A stretch of 64,000 nucleotides of DNA from Paenibacillus sp. GTDB taxonomy: Bacteria; Bacillota; Bacilli; Paenibacillales; YIM-B00363. The stretch covers positions 62,001 to 126,000 of the forward strand of contig NZ_JAPSKE010000015.1 of assembly GCF_031177825.1 (NCBI RefSeq). The letters run 5' to 3'. Under the pieces are notes generated by a model. It did no database searches. It was not told the DNA's origin and saw only the letters and a program-made list of their open reading frames with translations. The translations under genes and the position numbers were made by a program. Shown here piece by piece: positions 16,337 to 25,460 of this stretch (its first letter is position 1; each line of letters opens with the position of its first letter).

Positions 16337-17053
16337 TCATGATTTCTTAGAGACGACCAGCTTATACCCGACGCCCCGAATCGAATCGATCTGGACGCTC
16401 TGCTGATTCATCTCCAGCTTCTTGCGCAGCGAGGACACATGCACGTCTACGGTCCGCTGTCCTCCGACGTAATCGAAGCCCCACACGACGTTCATCAGAT
16501 CGTCGCGCGTGACGACCATCCCCGGCCGCTGCACCAAATATAACAGCACCTCGAACTCTTTGGGTCGGAGTACGATCGATTCCCCGCCTAAGGCGACCTC
16601 GTACTTCTCCGGATAAATCCGCAAGTCGCCGACGGAGATCACCTTCTCCTGCACGGTCTCGACAGCCGCCGGTTCGCCGTCCTTCGGCTGCGTCCGCCGC
16701 AGCACGGCGCTAACTCGCGCGAGCAGCTCCGCGACGCCGAACGGCTTCGTCATGTAGTCGTCCGCGCCGAGCTTCAGCCCTTGCACGACGTCGTTCTCGG
16801 CGTTGCGCGCCGTAAGGATGATGATCGGCGTGCGATCGCCCTGCTGCCGCAGCTTCGTCAGCACCTCGAACCCGCTCAGCCCGGGCAGCATAATATCGAG
16901 CACGATCAGATCGTACCGCCGCCCCGTCGCCGCCGCCAATCCGTCGCTCCCGTTGTCCGCCGTATCGACCGTATAGCCTTCTTGCGACAGGTTATAGGTC
17001 AACAGACGGGACAGCGTCGGCTCGTCCTCGATGACCAGAATGTTGTGCGGCAT
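16337..17053 (-). CDS. phoP: PhoP-type response regulator
   Basis: OmpR/PhoB-class response regulator (238 residues). The receiver (about 1-120) shows VIEDE, phospho-acceptor Asp in LIVLDIMLPGLSG, T in IIILTAR and the lysine in MTKPFG. The C-terminal winged helix (about 145-235) shows LRPKEFEVLLYLVQRPG and RTVDVHVSSLRKKLE. It would activate phosphate-starvation genes after phosphorylation by the upstream PhoR. ATG 17053 is chosen (MPHNILVIEDE) with GGGGGG upstream. In B. subtilis phoP precedes phoR and follows mdh; here phoR precedes phoP and fumarase is the upstream gene. Other OmpR-type assignments are possible, but synteny supports PhoP. Confidence 0.88.
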   Translation of the reverse strand: MPHNILVIEDEPTLSRLLTYNLSQEGYTVDTADNGSDGLAAATGRRYDLIVLDIMLPGLSGFEVLTKLRQQGDRTPIIILTARNAENDVVQGLKLGADDYMTKPFGVAELLARVSAVLRRTQPKDGEPAAVETVQEKVISVGDLRIYPEKYEVALGGESIVLRPKEFEVLLYLVQRPGMVVTRDDLMNVVWGFDYVGGQRTVDVHVSSLRKKLEMNQQSVQIDSIRGVGYKLVVSKKS

Positions 17054-17128
17054 GGGAACCCCCCGTCCATCGAATGATCTTTCCTTCATAGTAGCATATC
17101 TTTCGGAAAATGAAACCGCGCTCCCGCC

Positions 17129-18925
17129 TCATTGCAGTACCGGCAGCTCGATGATGAAGCGCGTCCCCATCCCGAGCTCGCTCTCCACCCGGATCGTCCC
17201 CTTGTGCAGCTCCACGAGATGCTTCACGATGCTGAGGCCCAGCCCCGTGCCGCCGGAGACGCGCGTGCGCGCCTTGTCCACGCGGTAGAACCGCTCGAAG
17301 ATGCGGGGCAGGTCCTTCTTCGGAATGCCGACCCCGTAATCCTGCACCGTGATCCGCACGCGCTCGTATTCGTCCGGCCGCGCCGCGTCCTCGAGGATCG
17401 GATCCACCAGCACGCGCAGCCGGCCCCCGTCGTGCGAATACGTAATGCCGTTCGACAGCAGGTTGACGAGAATTTGCTGCAGCCGGTCTTCGTCCGCTTC
17501 GATATACACGTCCTGATCGACGGCGGCTTCCAGCGCAATCCCTTTTTTCTTCGCTTCCGTAGCCATCATGTGGAAGATGCGCTCCACGAACGTCTTCATC
17601 TCCACCGGGGAAAACTGCAGCGGCACCCGCTTCGACTCGATCTTGGACAAATCCAAAATGTCGCCGATCAGCCGGTTGAGCCGTTCGCTCTCGTCGTAGA
17701 TGATTTGCAGGAACGATTTCGTCGTCGCCGGATCGCTCGCCGCCCCGCCGAGCAGCGTCTCGGCGAACCCTTTCACCGCCGCGATCGGCGTTTTCAGCTC
17801 GTGCGACACGTTCGCCACGAATTCGCTGCGCATCCGCTCGAGCCGCCGGATGGCGGTAATGTCGTGCATGACGACCAGAATGCCGGCATAGGCGTCTTCC
17901 GCGATCGTCATCGGCACGGCGTGAATATCGAGCGTCCGTTCTTCGGGATAGTGGAACACGACTTCGCCCCGGAGCGGCTCTCGCCGCTGGAAGCATTCGG
18001 CGATCATCCGGGTCAGCTCCTGCTGCGTCTTCGTCAGCGTATAACGCTGACCGAGCAGCTCGGCGGACGAGAAGCCGAGGAACTCCTCCGCGGATCGGTT
18101 GAGCAGCACGACCTTCCCTTCCCGGTCCACCATGACGACGCCGCTCGTCATGTTGTCGAGCACGCTCTTCAGCCGGCTCTCGTCTTCTTGGATCTGGTTC
18201 ATCTGGTACTGCAGGCTCTCGGACATCTTGTTGATCGCGTGCCCGAGCTGGCCGATTTCGTCTTTGTTCGGGATCGCGATCCGCGCGCGATAATTCATAT
18301 TCGTAATCTGGTAGGCGACTCGCGTCATCTTCTCGATCGGACCCGTCAAGCTGAGCGACATCCGGTACGCGATCAAGGCGGTGACCATCAAGATGACGAT
18401 CAAGCCGAGGCCGAGATACGACGCGATGCGGCGCGTCTCGGCGTCGAGCGGCTGCATGCTCTCCCCGAATCGGACGTACCCGACGCCCGCCTTGCCGAAC
18501 GACGCCGGCATCGCCACGTACATCGTCTGCGCTTCGGCGGACGGCTCCCGGCGGATGTGCACGCCGGGGGCGCCGCCCTTCGCGCGGGCGATCTCCGGCG
18601 GCAGCCCGTCGCCCGCCGGCGCCCCGGCGCCGCCGGAATCGCCGAGCGCGACGCCGTCCTCGTCGAAGAACGTCACTCGGGCGCCCGTCTTGCGCGCCAT
18701 GCGAGTCGCTTCCTTGCGGAACATCTCCCCGCCGACGGAGTTCTCGGACACATAATCCCAGTCCACCGTCGCGAGATACATCTCCAGCCGCTCCTCGAGC
18801 CCTTCCTCGAGCGCGTGGATTTGCGAATCTCGCATTACCGAAATCGTAAAGATGCCTGCCGCGATATTCGACAGGCCGATGAAAAATATGAAAATCAGCG
18901 TCAGCCGATGCCGGAACTTCAGCAT
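17129..18925 (-). CDS. phoR: PhoR/PnpS-type sensor histidine kinase
   Basis: Membrane histidine kinase, 598 residues. Membrane segment at about 8-28, extracytoplasmic region to about 165, second segment at about 168-190 (LGLGLIVILMVTALIAYRM), HAMP (about 190-240), PAS domain (about 250-355), HisKA with FVANVSHELKTP (His about 374), HATPase_c with the LLSNGITYS N-box, DYGVGIP and GGTGLGLSIVK. PhoR autophosphorylates and phosphorylates PhoP; in Bacilli it reads wall teichoic acid intermediates through its PAS domain. Its ATG overlaps the fumarase stop codon (TAATG), so translation is coupled to fumarase. The phoP start is 75 bp downstream. Confidence 0.9.
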   Translation of the reverse strand: MLKFRHRLTLIFIFFIGLSNIAAGIFTISVMRDSQIHALEEGLEERLEMYLATVDWDYVSENSVGGEMFRKEATRMARKTGARVTFFDEDGVALGDSGGAGAPAGDGLPPEIARAKGGAPGVHIRREPSAEAQTMYVAMPASFGKAGVGYVRFGESMQPLDAETRRIASYLGLGLIVILMVTALIAYRMSLSLTGPIEKMTRVAYQITNMNYRARIAIPNKDEIGQLGHAINKMSESLQYQMNQIQEDESRLKSVLDNMTSGVVMVDREGKVVLLNRSAEEFLGFSSAELLGQRYTLTKTQQELTRMIAECFQRREPLRGEVVFHYPEERTLDIHAVPMTIAEDAYAGILVVMHDITAIRRLERMRSEFVANVSHELKTPIAAVKGFAETLLGGAASDPATTKSFLQIIYDESERLNRLIGDILDLSKIESKRVPLQFSPVEMKTFVERIFHMMATEAKKKGIALEAAVDQDVYIEADEDRLQQILVNLLSNGITYSHDGGRLRVLVDPILEDAARPDEYERVRITVQDYGVGIPKKDLPRIFERFYRVDKARTRVSGGTGLGLSIVKHLVELHKGTIRVESELGMGTRFIIELPVLQ

Positions 18926-20463
18926 TAGCGGAATACCGGCTCCTTGAACGACTCGAGCTTCTCGAAGGAGCTCTTATCGACGTCCGCATGCAGGCTGTTG
19001 CCGTGCGAATCCATCGTGACGATCGCCGCGAAGCCCTCCACGTTCAAGTGCCACATCGCTTCCGGAATGCCGAACTCCATGAAGTCGACGCCTTCTACGC
19101 CCTTAATCGTCTCCGCGTAATATTGCGCCGCGCCGCCGATCGCGTTCAGGTATACGCCGCCGTGCTCCTGCAGCGCCTTCAGCGTCTTCGGCCCCATGCC
19201 GCCCTTGCCGATGACCGCGCGAATGCCGAACTTCTTGATAATGTCGCCTTGGTACGGCTCCTCGCGAATCGACGTCGTCGGTCCGGCCGCCTTCACATGC
19301 CAGCCCGCTTCGTCCTTCAGCATGACCGGTCCGCAGTGGTACAGCGCCGCCCCGTTCAGATCGACCGGCGCGTCGTGATCCATCAAGTGCTTGTGAATCG
19401 CGTCGCGGCCCGTGTACATGCGTCCGTTCAAGATGACGACGTCCCCGACGCGGAGCTGCCGCACTTGCTCTTCCGTGATCGGCGTCGTCAGGACGACTTC
19501 GCGGCGCTCCGGCTGCGCCTCGGCGGCTTCCGCGGCCGCCTGCTCCTCGCTCATGGCGAGCGCCGTTCCGCGTTCGTACACCCATTCGTTGATCTCGCCG
19601 GTCGCGGCGTCGATCAAGACGCCTTGGCGGCGGAACGCCCAGCAGTTATACGCGACGGAGACGAAGTAGCTCGCCGGCAGTCGATTCGCGACGCCGATCT
19701 TGCAGCCGAGCAGCGTCACCTCGCCGCCGAAGCCCATCGTGCCGATGCCGAGCTTGTTGGCGTTCTCGAGCACGTAGTCCTCCAGCTTCCGGAGGTCTTC
19801 GTGTTCGTTCACGTCGTCGACCTTGCGGAACAGCTGCATCTTCGCCAGCTCGTAGCCCGTCGTGCGGTCGCCGCCGATGCCGACGCCGATGAAGCCGGCG
19901 CTGCAGCCTTGGCCCTGCGCCTGGTACACCGCGTGCATGATGCACTTGCGGATGCCGTCGAGGTCGCGGCCCGCCTTGCCGAGACCCGGCAGCTCCGTCG
20001 GGAGGCTGTATTGGATGTTTTTGTTTTCGCAGCCGCCGCCCTTCAGGATCAGCTTCACCTCGATATCGTCGCGCTCCCACTGCTCGAAGTGAATGACCGG
20101 CGTCCCGGGGCCGAGGTTATCGCCCGTATTGTCGCCCGTCAGCGAATCGACGGAATTCGTCCGCAGCTTGCCGTCCTTCGTCGTGCGCGCGATCGCCGAA
20201 CGAATCGCCCGCTTCATCTCGATCTGATTGGCGCCGACCGGGGTGTGCACGATGAACGTCGGCATGCCGGTATCCTGGCAGATCGGAGACACGTTCGTCT
20301 CCGCCATCGTAATATTGTTCGCGATCGTCGCCATCGACAGCGCGGCGCGGGTGCCCGCGCTCTCGCGCTTCGCCCCGGCCTTGATGGCGCGGCGCACGTC
20401 CGCGGGCAGGTTCGTGGAAGTCTCAACGATGAGATCGTATACGCTTTGCTCGAATTGTTTCAT
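18925..20463 (-). CDS. fumA: Class I (iron-sulfur) fumarate hydratase
   Basis: Converts fumarate to malate with a [4Fe-4S] cluster. Single-chain form, 512 residues, with the alpha domain (about 1-290; ICQDTGMPTFIVHTP, GGGCENKN, IGTMGFGG) and the beta domain (about 330-500; LNGRMYTGRDAIHKHL, YHCGPV, GPTTSIREE). Cluster cysteines are visible in ICQDTG, GGGCENKN and YHCGP. ATG 20463 is chosen because a longer in-frame GTG-less extension lacks a ribosome site; GAGGGGAG lies 12-14 nt upstream, slightly far. It is first in an operon with phoR and phoP, preceded by AT-rich promoter-like sequence. B. subtilis uses the unrelated class II FumC, so this is a lineage difference. Confidence 0.92.
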   Translation of the reverse strand: MKQFEQSVYDLIVETSTNLPADVRRAIKAGAKRESAGTRAALSMATIANNITMAETNVSPICQDTGMPTFIVHTPVGANQIEMKRAIRSAIARTTKDGKLRTNSVDSLTGDNTGDNLGPGTPVIHFEQWERDDIEVKLILKGGGCENKNIQYSLPTELPGLGKAGRDLDGIRKCIMHAVYQAQGQGCSAGFIGVGIGGDRTTGYELAKMQLFRKVDDVNEHEDLRKLEDYVLENANKLGIGTMGFGGEVTLLGCKIGVANRLPASYFVSVAYNCWAFRRQGVLIDAATGEINEWVYERGTALAMSEEQAAAEAAEAQPERREVVLTTPITEEQVRQLRVGDVVILNGRMYTGRDAIHKHLMDHDAPVDLNGAALYHCGPVMLKDEAGWHVKAAGPTTSIREEPYQGDIIKKFGIRAVIGKGGMGPKTLKALQEHGGVYLNAIGGAAQYYAETIKGVEGVDFMEFGIPEAMWHLNVEGFAAIVTMDSHGNSLHADVDKSSFEKLESFKEPVFR

Positions 20464-20538
20464 AGATCGTACGGTTCTCCCCTCGAATGCTTGATCTAAA
20501 TATATCTCTATCATATCATATCGGACGGCATGAAAAGA

Positions 20539-20575
20539 ACCGCAGCCCGGCGTCTTCCCCGACGCGAGCTGCGGT
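20539..20575 (-). terminator. Terminator after the HD phosphohydrolase gene
   Basis: Stem ACCGCAGC / GCTGCGGT with an inner GCGTC / GACGC pair, followed on the minus strand by TCTTTTC. It separates this gene from the fumarase operon. Confidence 0.75.
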
Positions 20576-20583
20576 TCTCCTCT

Positions 20584-21171
20584 TTATGGTTCCGTCCCGA
20601 CGATCTCGTCGAGCGTCTTCTCGAACGACGGCGCCATCGTCGACAGGAAATAATCGACCTCCGGCATGTTCAGCTTCTTCAACGACTTCTCGAGCTGCGC
20701 TTTGGCGACCGCGAATTCGCGGTTGCCCGCCGTCAGCTCGGACAACGCCTTCAAGTACGCGTCGAGCAGGTCGGCGGCCTTGACCCAGACGTACAGCGCG
20801 TCGTCGTGCCCGTGCACGAGCGGCTCGTACACGTCCCGGAGCGGCTCCGGAATCATGCGGACGATCGTGTCGGCGGCCGTCTTCTCGATCTCGCGGAAGC
20901 TGCGCCGCACATCCGGATTGCTCGCCTTGACGGGGGCGGCCACGTCGCCGACGAACACCTCCGTCGCATCGTGGAACAGCGCCATCGACACGACGCGATC
21001 CGTCGGCACCGCCTTGCCGAACGCCTCGTTCGCGATCGTGCAGAGCAGATGGGCCAGCGCCGCCACATAATACGAATGGACGGCAACCGACTCCTTATGC
21101 GTGTTCCGCATCAAGCTCCAGCGGTCGATATAGCGGAGGCGGTACAAATACGAGAAGAAATGGCTCTCCAT
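20584..21171 (-). CDS. yfbR: HD-domain 5'-deoxynucleotidase (YfbR type)
   Basis: Soluble 195-residue HD-superfamily phosphohydrolase. The metal ligands fit YfbR: H in SVAVHSYYVA, HD in ALFHDATEVFVGD, and D in KAADLLDAYLKA. YfbR-like enzymes dephosphorylate deoxyribonucleoside 5'-monophosphates. The start ATG 21171 is 6 bp downstream of the stop of the upstream membrane-protein gene, so the two form a small operon ending at the hairpin at 20539-20575. Confidence 0.85.
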   Translation of the reverse strand: MESHFFSYLYRLRYIDRWSLMRNTHKESVAVHSYYVAALAHLLCTIANEAFGKAVPTDRVVSMALFHDATEVFVGDVAAPVKASNPDVRRSFREIEKTAADTIVRMIPEPLRDVYEPLVHGHDDALYVWVKAADLLDAYLKALSELTAGNREFAVAKAQLEKSLKKLNMPEVDYFLSTMAPSFEKTLDEIVGTEP

Positions 21172-21177
21172 CTGTGC

Positions 21178-21603
21178 TTAGATTAAATCGAAGTACTTCA
21201 TGATCAGCAGCGCGAGCAAGAGCAGAGCCGCGATCCCGCTGAACGTCGACAGCTTCGACGCGTCTTTCGACTCGGCCGCCTTCCCTTCGCCGCCGTTCGC
21301 GATGATCCGCTTCAGCGGACCCGCGATCATGCCGGACATCGCGCCGATCCCGAGAAACAGCACGATGACGACGACCATCCACGGAACGGATTTGTCGTAC
21401 TGGCTGATCAGATAGCCGCCCGTCAAAAATTGCGCGATCAACAGCCATTGCCCGATGCGGTTCAGGCCGAAGAGCACCCGCGCGAAGCCGACCTGCGCCT
21501 GCGGGTTTAAGCCGGCTAACCGACTCGCCATGAACGGCAGCAGCAAATAAAATCCGACCGTCAGCGCGCCAAGCGCGTGCAGAAATAACACAATGCCTAC
21601 CAT
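21178..21603 (-). CDS. Small four-helix membrane protein of unknown function
   Basis: A 141-residue protein with about four hydrophobic helices (GIVLFLHALGALTVGFYLLLP, WLLIAQFLTGGYLI, WMVVVIVLFLGIGAMSGMI, GIAALLLLALLIMKYF). A short charged loop (GGEGKAAESKDASK) precedes the last helix. ATG 21603 is chosen because GGAGGAAC lies 6 nt upstream; an earlier in-frame start has no such site. I cannot name a family with confidence; the topology resembles DUF2269/YwiC-like membrane proteins. It is cotranscribed with the HD phosphohydrolase. Confidence 0.75.
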   Translation of the reverse strand: MVGIVLFLHALGALTVGFYLLLPFMASRLAGLNPQAQVGFARVLFGLNRIGQWLLIAQFLTGGYLISQYDKSVPWMVVVIVLFLGIGAMSGMIAGPLKRIIANGGEGKAAESKDASKLSTFSGIAALLLLALLIMKYFDLI

Positions 21604-21774
21604 GAGAGGTTCCTCCATCCGTTGCTAGAATGTTCCAACCTTAAGTATAGCCTATCCGATCCGCGTTTACCAACGGGGAGAGACGATTCGAAGGCTTAAA
21701 GCTTCTTGGGAAGGAACGCTCCGGAATGTTCACGGGGCGGGACAAATATGCCCTGATCCCGCGCGGCGAGGACG

Positions 21775-22821
21775 TCACTTTTTTTCCAGCAATGCGTCGC
21801 GGTCGATGGCGCCGGGCGGCTGCTCCATCCACCCCATCCGGATCAGCAAGTTCACCCCGTCCTCCGCGAGCAATCCCATCTCGGCGATCAGTTTCGCGTA
21901 CTGCACGGCGATATCCCGCCGCTGCGACACCGACAGCCCCGCGCCGTAGAACGCCGCGGACGCGGAAATCAGCGTGACGACATGGAACAGCATCAGCTTG
22001 TCGGAAAACGGAGGCGTCGTCGAACTCGTTACTTCGGACTCCCATTTTCTCGGCGGGGGCAGGTCGTCTTCGGCCAATCGCTTCTCGAGAGCCATGAACT
22101 GTTCCTGACAGAGCTTCACGCCGCGCTGCATGTAATTACGAACCTCGTCGGACTGGACGACTTGACTGAACGCCATTTCCAAGACGGTTTTCAATTCGAT
22201 CTTCACCATATTATAGAACACGCTGCTGACCTCGATGGCGTTCAGCGGTCTTTCCTTGCCGAACCAGCCGTTCAGGTAGCTTTGCTTTTCGACGAAATCG
22301 ACGGGCTGCGCCGCGTGTAGTATCGCCGGCCGGACATAGAGTCCCTTCCCGACCAACGCGTCCACGATTCGATTGAACAGCTCTGCCGTCTCCGCTTGGC
22401 ATAACGTGAAATATTCGCGTTGGTCCCGTCGCGCCGAGGTGGATAACGCGCCGGCGTAACTCGTCAAGCCCAACAGTCCCATCACGTAGAAGTAATTCAA
22501 CAGAAAGTCGTCGGAAAATAAAGCCGGAGCACTCGCGTTAATGATATCCTCTTCGGTAAACCCTTTCGGAACCGCATAGCCTTCCCGGCTTAGGAATTCT
22601 TTCACCTTGCCGACATGCGTCCTCGACAACTCGAGCGCGAACTCCAGTATGGCGCGGACCTCTTGATCTTTCGCGTTCGCTAGGGAATGGGTGATGAAAC
22701 AAATCGCTAACGTGTCGTTCGTATATTGCGTCCAGAGGTTCGCGACTTCGGCCGACGTCAGCCTAGCGCTGTTCTCGATCGGCGGTTCCGTCCGGAGCTT
22801 CGTCTCTAGGTGTATGGTCAT
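21775..22821 (-). CDS. DUF3231 protein (two repeats)
   Basis: A 348-residue protein built of two similar helical halves (about 15-175 and 190-345). The first contains LTSAEVANLWTQY...FITHSLANAKD and the second VSSVFYNMVKIELKTVLEMAFSQ. This pattern is DUF3231, a four-helix-bundle family frequent in spore-forming Bacilli, sometimes compared to ferritin-like or spore coat-associated (CotF-like) proteins. No signal peptide. Function unknown; sporulation-linked in related genomes. The gene stands alone, between the mdh terminator upstream and the small membrane gene downstream. Confidence 0.8.
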   Translation of the reverse strand: MTIHLETKLRTEPPIENSARLTSAEVANLWTQYTNDTLAICFITHSLANAKDQEVRAILEFALELSRTHVGKVKEFLSREGYAVPKGFTEEDIINASAPALFSDDFLLNYFYVMGLLGLTSYAGALSTSARRDQREYFTLCQAETAELFNRIVDALVGKGLYVRPAILHAAQPVDFVEKQSYLNGWFGKERPLNAIEVSSVFYNMVKIELKTVLEMAFSQVVQSDEVRNYMQRGVKLCQEQFMALEKRLAEDDLPPPRKWESEVTSSTTPPFSDKLMLFHVVTLISASAAFYGAGLSVSQRRDIAVQYAKLIAEMGLLAEDGVNLLIRMGWMEQPPGAIDRDALLEKK

Positions 22822-22928
22822 GTCGATTCATTTCCTCCTTTATGGAAACCGAGTCCTTCGCGCACGCGATCGCCTCGACTAGCTATTATCATGGGTAGTT
22901 CTCGGAATGTTATACATTAATCTCCAAG

Positions 22929-22974
22929 GAAAAAAGGCCGCCCGCGGAGCAGCGAACTGCTTCGAAGGCGGCCT
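22929..22974 (-). terminator. Intrinsic terminator after mdh
   Basis: Stem AGGCCGCC / GGCGGCCT with an inner GAAGCAG / CTGCTTC pair, followed by a run of six T residues on the minus strand, 30 bp after the mdh stop. Confidence 0.9.
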
Positions 22975-23004
22975 CTTGCCCGTCGGTCGACGTCGAACGG
23001 ACGG

Positions 23005-23946
23005 TTACCCTTGCACGATCTTGATGACATTGCGGACCGATTCCGCGGACTTGTCGAGCGCCGCCTTCTCTTCCGGCGTCAGCTCGATCTCGATGATCTT
23101 CTCGATGCCGTCCCCGCCGAGCACGGTCAGGACGCCCATGAACAAATTTTCGTACCCGTACTCGCCTTGAAGCAGCGCGATCGTCGGCAGGATGCGCTTC
23201 TTGTCCTTGAGAATGGCTTCCGTCATCTGTACGAGCGACGCCGCCGGCGCGTAGTATGCGCTGCCGTTGCCGAGCAAGCCTACGATCTCGCCGCCGCCCG
23301 TGCGCGTGCGCTGCACAATGGCGTCGATCCGCTCCTTCGAGATGAGCTTCTCGATCGGCACGCCGCCGACGGACGTGTACCGCACGAGCGGCACCATATC
23401 GTCTCCGTGACCGCCCAGCACGACCCCGACGACGTCTTCGACGGAAACGTTCAGCTCCTGCGCGATGAATGTGCGGTAGCGCGCCGAATCCAGCACGCCG
23501 GACTGGCCGATGACGCGGTTCTTCGGAAAGCCGAGCGTCTCGTTCGCGACGTACGTCATCGCGTCGACCGGGTTGGACAGGATGATGACGTACGCGTTCG
23601 GGCACTTCTCCTTCACTTGCTCGCACACCGACTTCACGATGCCTGCGTTCGTGCTCACGAGATCGTCTCGGCTCATGCCCGGCTTGCGCGCGATGCCGGC
23701 CGTAATGATGACGATGTCGGAGCCCGCGGCGTCTTCGTAGCTGGACGTACCGACGATGTTGCTGTCGAACCCTTGCACGGGGGACGCCTCGAGCATGTCG
23801 AGCGCCTTGCCCTTCGTCGGGTTCTCGAGCTGCGGGATGTCGACGAGCACGACGTCCCCGAGCTCCTTCTGCGCGAGCATCAATGCCGTCGTCGCGCCGG
23901 TGAAGCCCGCGCCTACGACCGTGATTTTGTTGCGACGAATCGCCAT
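23005..23946 (-). CDS. mdh: Malate dehydrogenase
   Basis: NAD-dependent oxidation of malate to oxaloacetate (TCA cycle), 313 residues, LDH-like MDH subgroup. Rossmann motif [11 protein letters not shown] at residue about 11, Asp in VLVDIPQ (NAD), substrate arginines in [14 protein letters not shown] and the catalytic His in [14 protein letters not shown]. Start ATG 23946 follows GGAGGGAATTA. It is third in the citZ-icd-mdh series, but a strong terminator lies between icd and mdh, so mdh may have partial read-through or its own promoter. Confidence 0.97.
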   Translation of the reverse strand: MAIRRNKITVVGAGFTGATTALMLAQKELGDVVLVDIPQLENPTKGKALDMLEASPVQGFDSNIVGTSSYEDAAGSDIVIITAGIARKPGMSRDDLVSTNAGIVKSVCEQVKEKCPNAYVIILSNPVDAMTYVANETLGFPKNRVIGQSGVLDSARYRTFIAQELNVSVEDVVGVVLGGHGDDMVPLVRYTSVGGVPIEKLISKERIDAIVQRTRTGGGEIVGLLGNGSAYYAPAASLVQMTEAILKDKKRILPTIALLQGEYGYENLFMGVLTVLGGDGIEKIIEIELTPEEKAALDKSAESVRNVIKIVQG

Positions 23947-23976
23947 AAGTTAATTCCCTCCTAAATAGTTCATATG

Positions 23977-24020
23977 GAAAAACGGGCAAATAAAGAACAT
24001 CGCTGTTCGATATTTGCCCG
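23977..24020 (-). terminator. Intrinsic terminator after icd
   Basis: A long hairpin CGGGCAAATA / TATTTGCCCG with inner AGAACA / TGTTC, followed by TTTTT on the minus strand. It sits between icd and mdh. Confidence 0.85.
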
Positions 24021-24036
24021 ATAAGTGAAACCGATA

Positions 24037-25338
24037 TTAGCCCATGTTTTTGATGAGAAGGTTCGCGAACTCGGACGTCTTCACTTCCGTCGCGCCTTCC
24101 ATCAGGCGAGCGAAGTCGTACGTTACCGTCTTATCGGCGATCGTCTTCTCCATGCCCTTGTAGATCAGGTCCGCCGCTTCCAGCCAGCCGAGGTGCTCGA
24201 GCATCATAACGCCGGAGAGCGTTACGGAGCCCGGGTTCACGACGTCGAGACCGGCGTACTTCGGAGCCGTGCCGTGCGTCGCTTCGAAGATCGCGTGACC
24301 CGTGACGTAGTTGATGTTGGCGCCCGGCGCGATGCCGATGCCGCCGACTTGCGCCGCGAGCGCGTCGGACAGGTAGTCGCCGTTCAAGTTCAGCGTCGCG
24401 ATGACGTCGAAGTCGGTCGGGCGCGTCAGCACTTGCTGCAGCGCGATGTCCGCGATCGCGTCCTTCACGATGATCTTGCCTGCCGCTTCCGCAGCCTTCT
24501 GCGCCGCGTTCGCCGCGTCCGCGCCTTGCTCTTCCTTAATCCGGTCGTACTGCGCCCACGTGAACGTCTTGTCGCCGAACTCGGCTTCCGCCAGCTCGTA
24601 ACCCCAGTTCTTGAACGCGCCTTCCGTGTACTTCATGATGTTGCCCTTGTGCACGAGCGTTACGCTCTTGCGGCCGTGCTTGATCGCGTATTCGATCGCC
24701 GCGCGCACGAGGCGCGTCGAGCCTTCTTTGGATACCGGCTTGATGCCGATGCCGGACGTCTCCGGGAAGCGGATTTTCTTCACGCCCATCTCGTTCTGCA
24801 AGAACGAGATGACCTTCTGCACGTCCGCGCTTTCCGCTTGGTACTCGATGCCCGCGTAGATGTCCTCCGTGTTTTCGCGGAAGATGACCATGTCGACGAG
24901 CTCCGGACGCTTCACCGGCGAAGGCACGCCCGCGAAGTAACGAACCGGACGCAAGCAAGTGTACAGGTCGAGCTCTTGGCGCAGCGCGACGTTCAAGGAA
25001 CGGATGCCGCCGCCTACCGGCGTCGTCAGCGGACCCTTGATCGCGACGATGTACTCGCGGATCGCCGTCAGCGTGTCGGCCGGAAGCCAGGAATTATATG
25101 TATTGAACGCCTTCTCGCCGGCGAACACTTCGTACCATGCGATTTTCTTCTCGCCCTTGTACGCCTTCTCTACCGCCGCATCGAGGATGCGCTTGGAAGC
25201 GTTCCAGATGTCCGGGCCCGTTCCGTCGCCCTCGATGAACGGGATGATCGGGTTGTTAGGGACGTTCAGCTTGCCGTTCGCGTCGATCGTAATGCGTTCG
25301 CCTTCCGTCGGAAGGGCGTATTGTTCGAATTGTACCAT
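24037..25338 (-). CDS. icd: Isocitrate dehydrogenase (NADP)
   Basis: Oxidative decarboxylation of isocitrate to 2-oxoglutarate, 433 residues, homologous to B. subtilis Icd. Substrate-binding segment [20 protein letters not shown] (the Ser is the regulatory position in enteric enzymes), metal-binding aspartates in [15 protein letters not shown], and GTAPKYAG. Start ATG 25338 with AGGAGGAGAAC upstream. Follows citZ with a 122-bp gap holding two consecutive hairpins, and is followed by a strong terminator. Confidence 0.97.
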   Translation of the reverse strand: MVQFEQYALPTEGERITIDANGKLNVPNNPIIPFIEGDGTGPDIWNASKRILDAAVEKAYKGEKKIAWYEVFAGEKAFNTYNSWLPADTLTAIREYIVAIKGPLTTPVGGGIRSLNVALRQELDLYTCLRPVRYFAGVPSPVKRPELVDMVIFRENTEDIYAGIEYQAESADVQKVISFLQNEMGVKKIRFPETSGIGIKPVSKEGSTRLVRAAIEYAIKHGRKSVTLVHKGNIMKYTEGAFKNWGYELAEAEFGDKTFTWAQYDRIKEEQGADAANAAQKAAEAAGKIIVKDAIADIALQQVLTRPTDFDVIATLNLNGDYLSDALAAQVGGIGIAPGANINYVTGHAIFEATHGTAPKYAGLDVVNPGSVTLSGVMMLEHLGWLEAADLIYKGMEKTIADKTVTYDFARLMEGATEVKTSEFANLLIKNMG

Positions 25339-25372
25339 CTTGATTGTTCTCCTCCTGATATACGATATTAGT

Positions 25373-25427
25373 CGCTTATTTCATAAGCGGAGCGGGATAT
25401 TCGACGGCTCTCCGTCGAACGTCCCGC
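25373..25427 (-). other. Two tandem hairpins in the citZ-icd gap
   Basis: First, CGCTTAT-TTC-ATAAGCG (25373-25389). Second, a 16-bp near-perfect stem at 25392-25407 / 25412-25427. Neither is followed by a T run, so they look like mRNA processing or stability elements, or an attenuator between citZ and icd, rather than a strict terminator. Confidence 0.55.
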
Positions 25428-25460
25428 CCTCGCCGCTGCCGCTGCGTGTGAGTTCGCGTC

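Noticed and set aside
16992-18989. Large minus strand frame overlapping phoR in another frame
   Set aside because: Its sequence is Arg/Gly/Asp-rich and lacks HAMP, HisKA or HATPase motifs, which are all found in the true phoR frame.
22910-23989. Minus-strand frame overlapping mdh
   Set aside because: Shadow of mdh, whose frame shows Rossmann and catalytic motifs.
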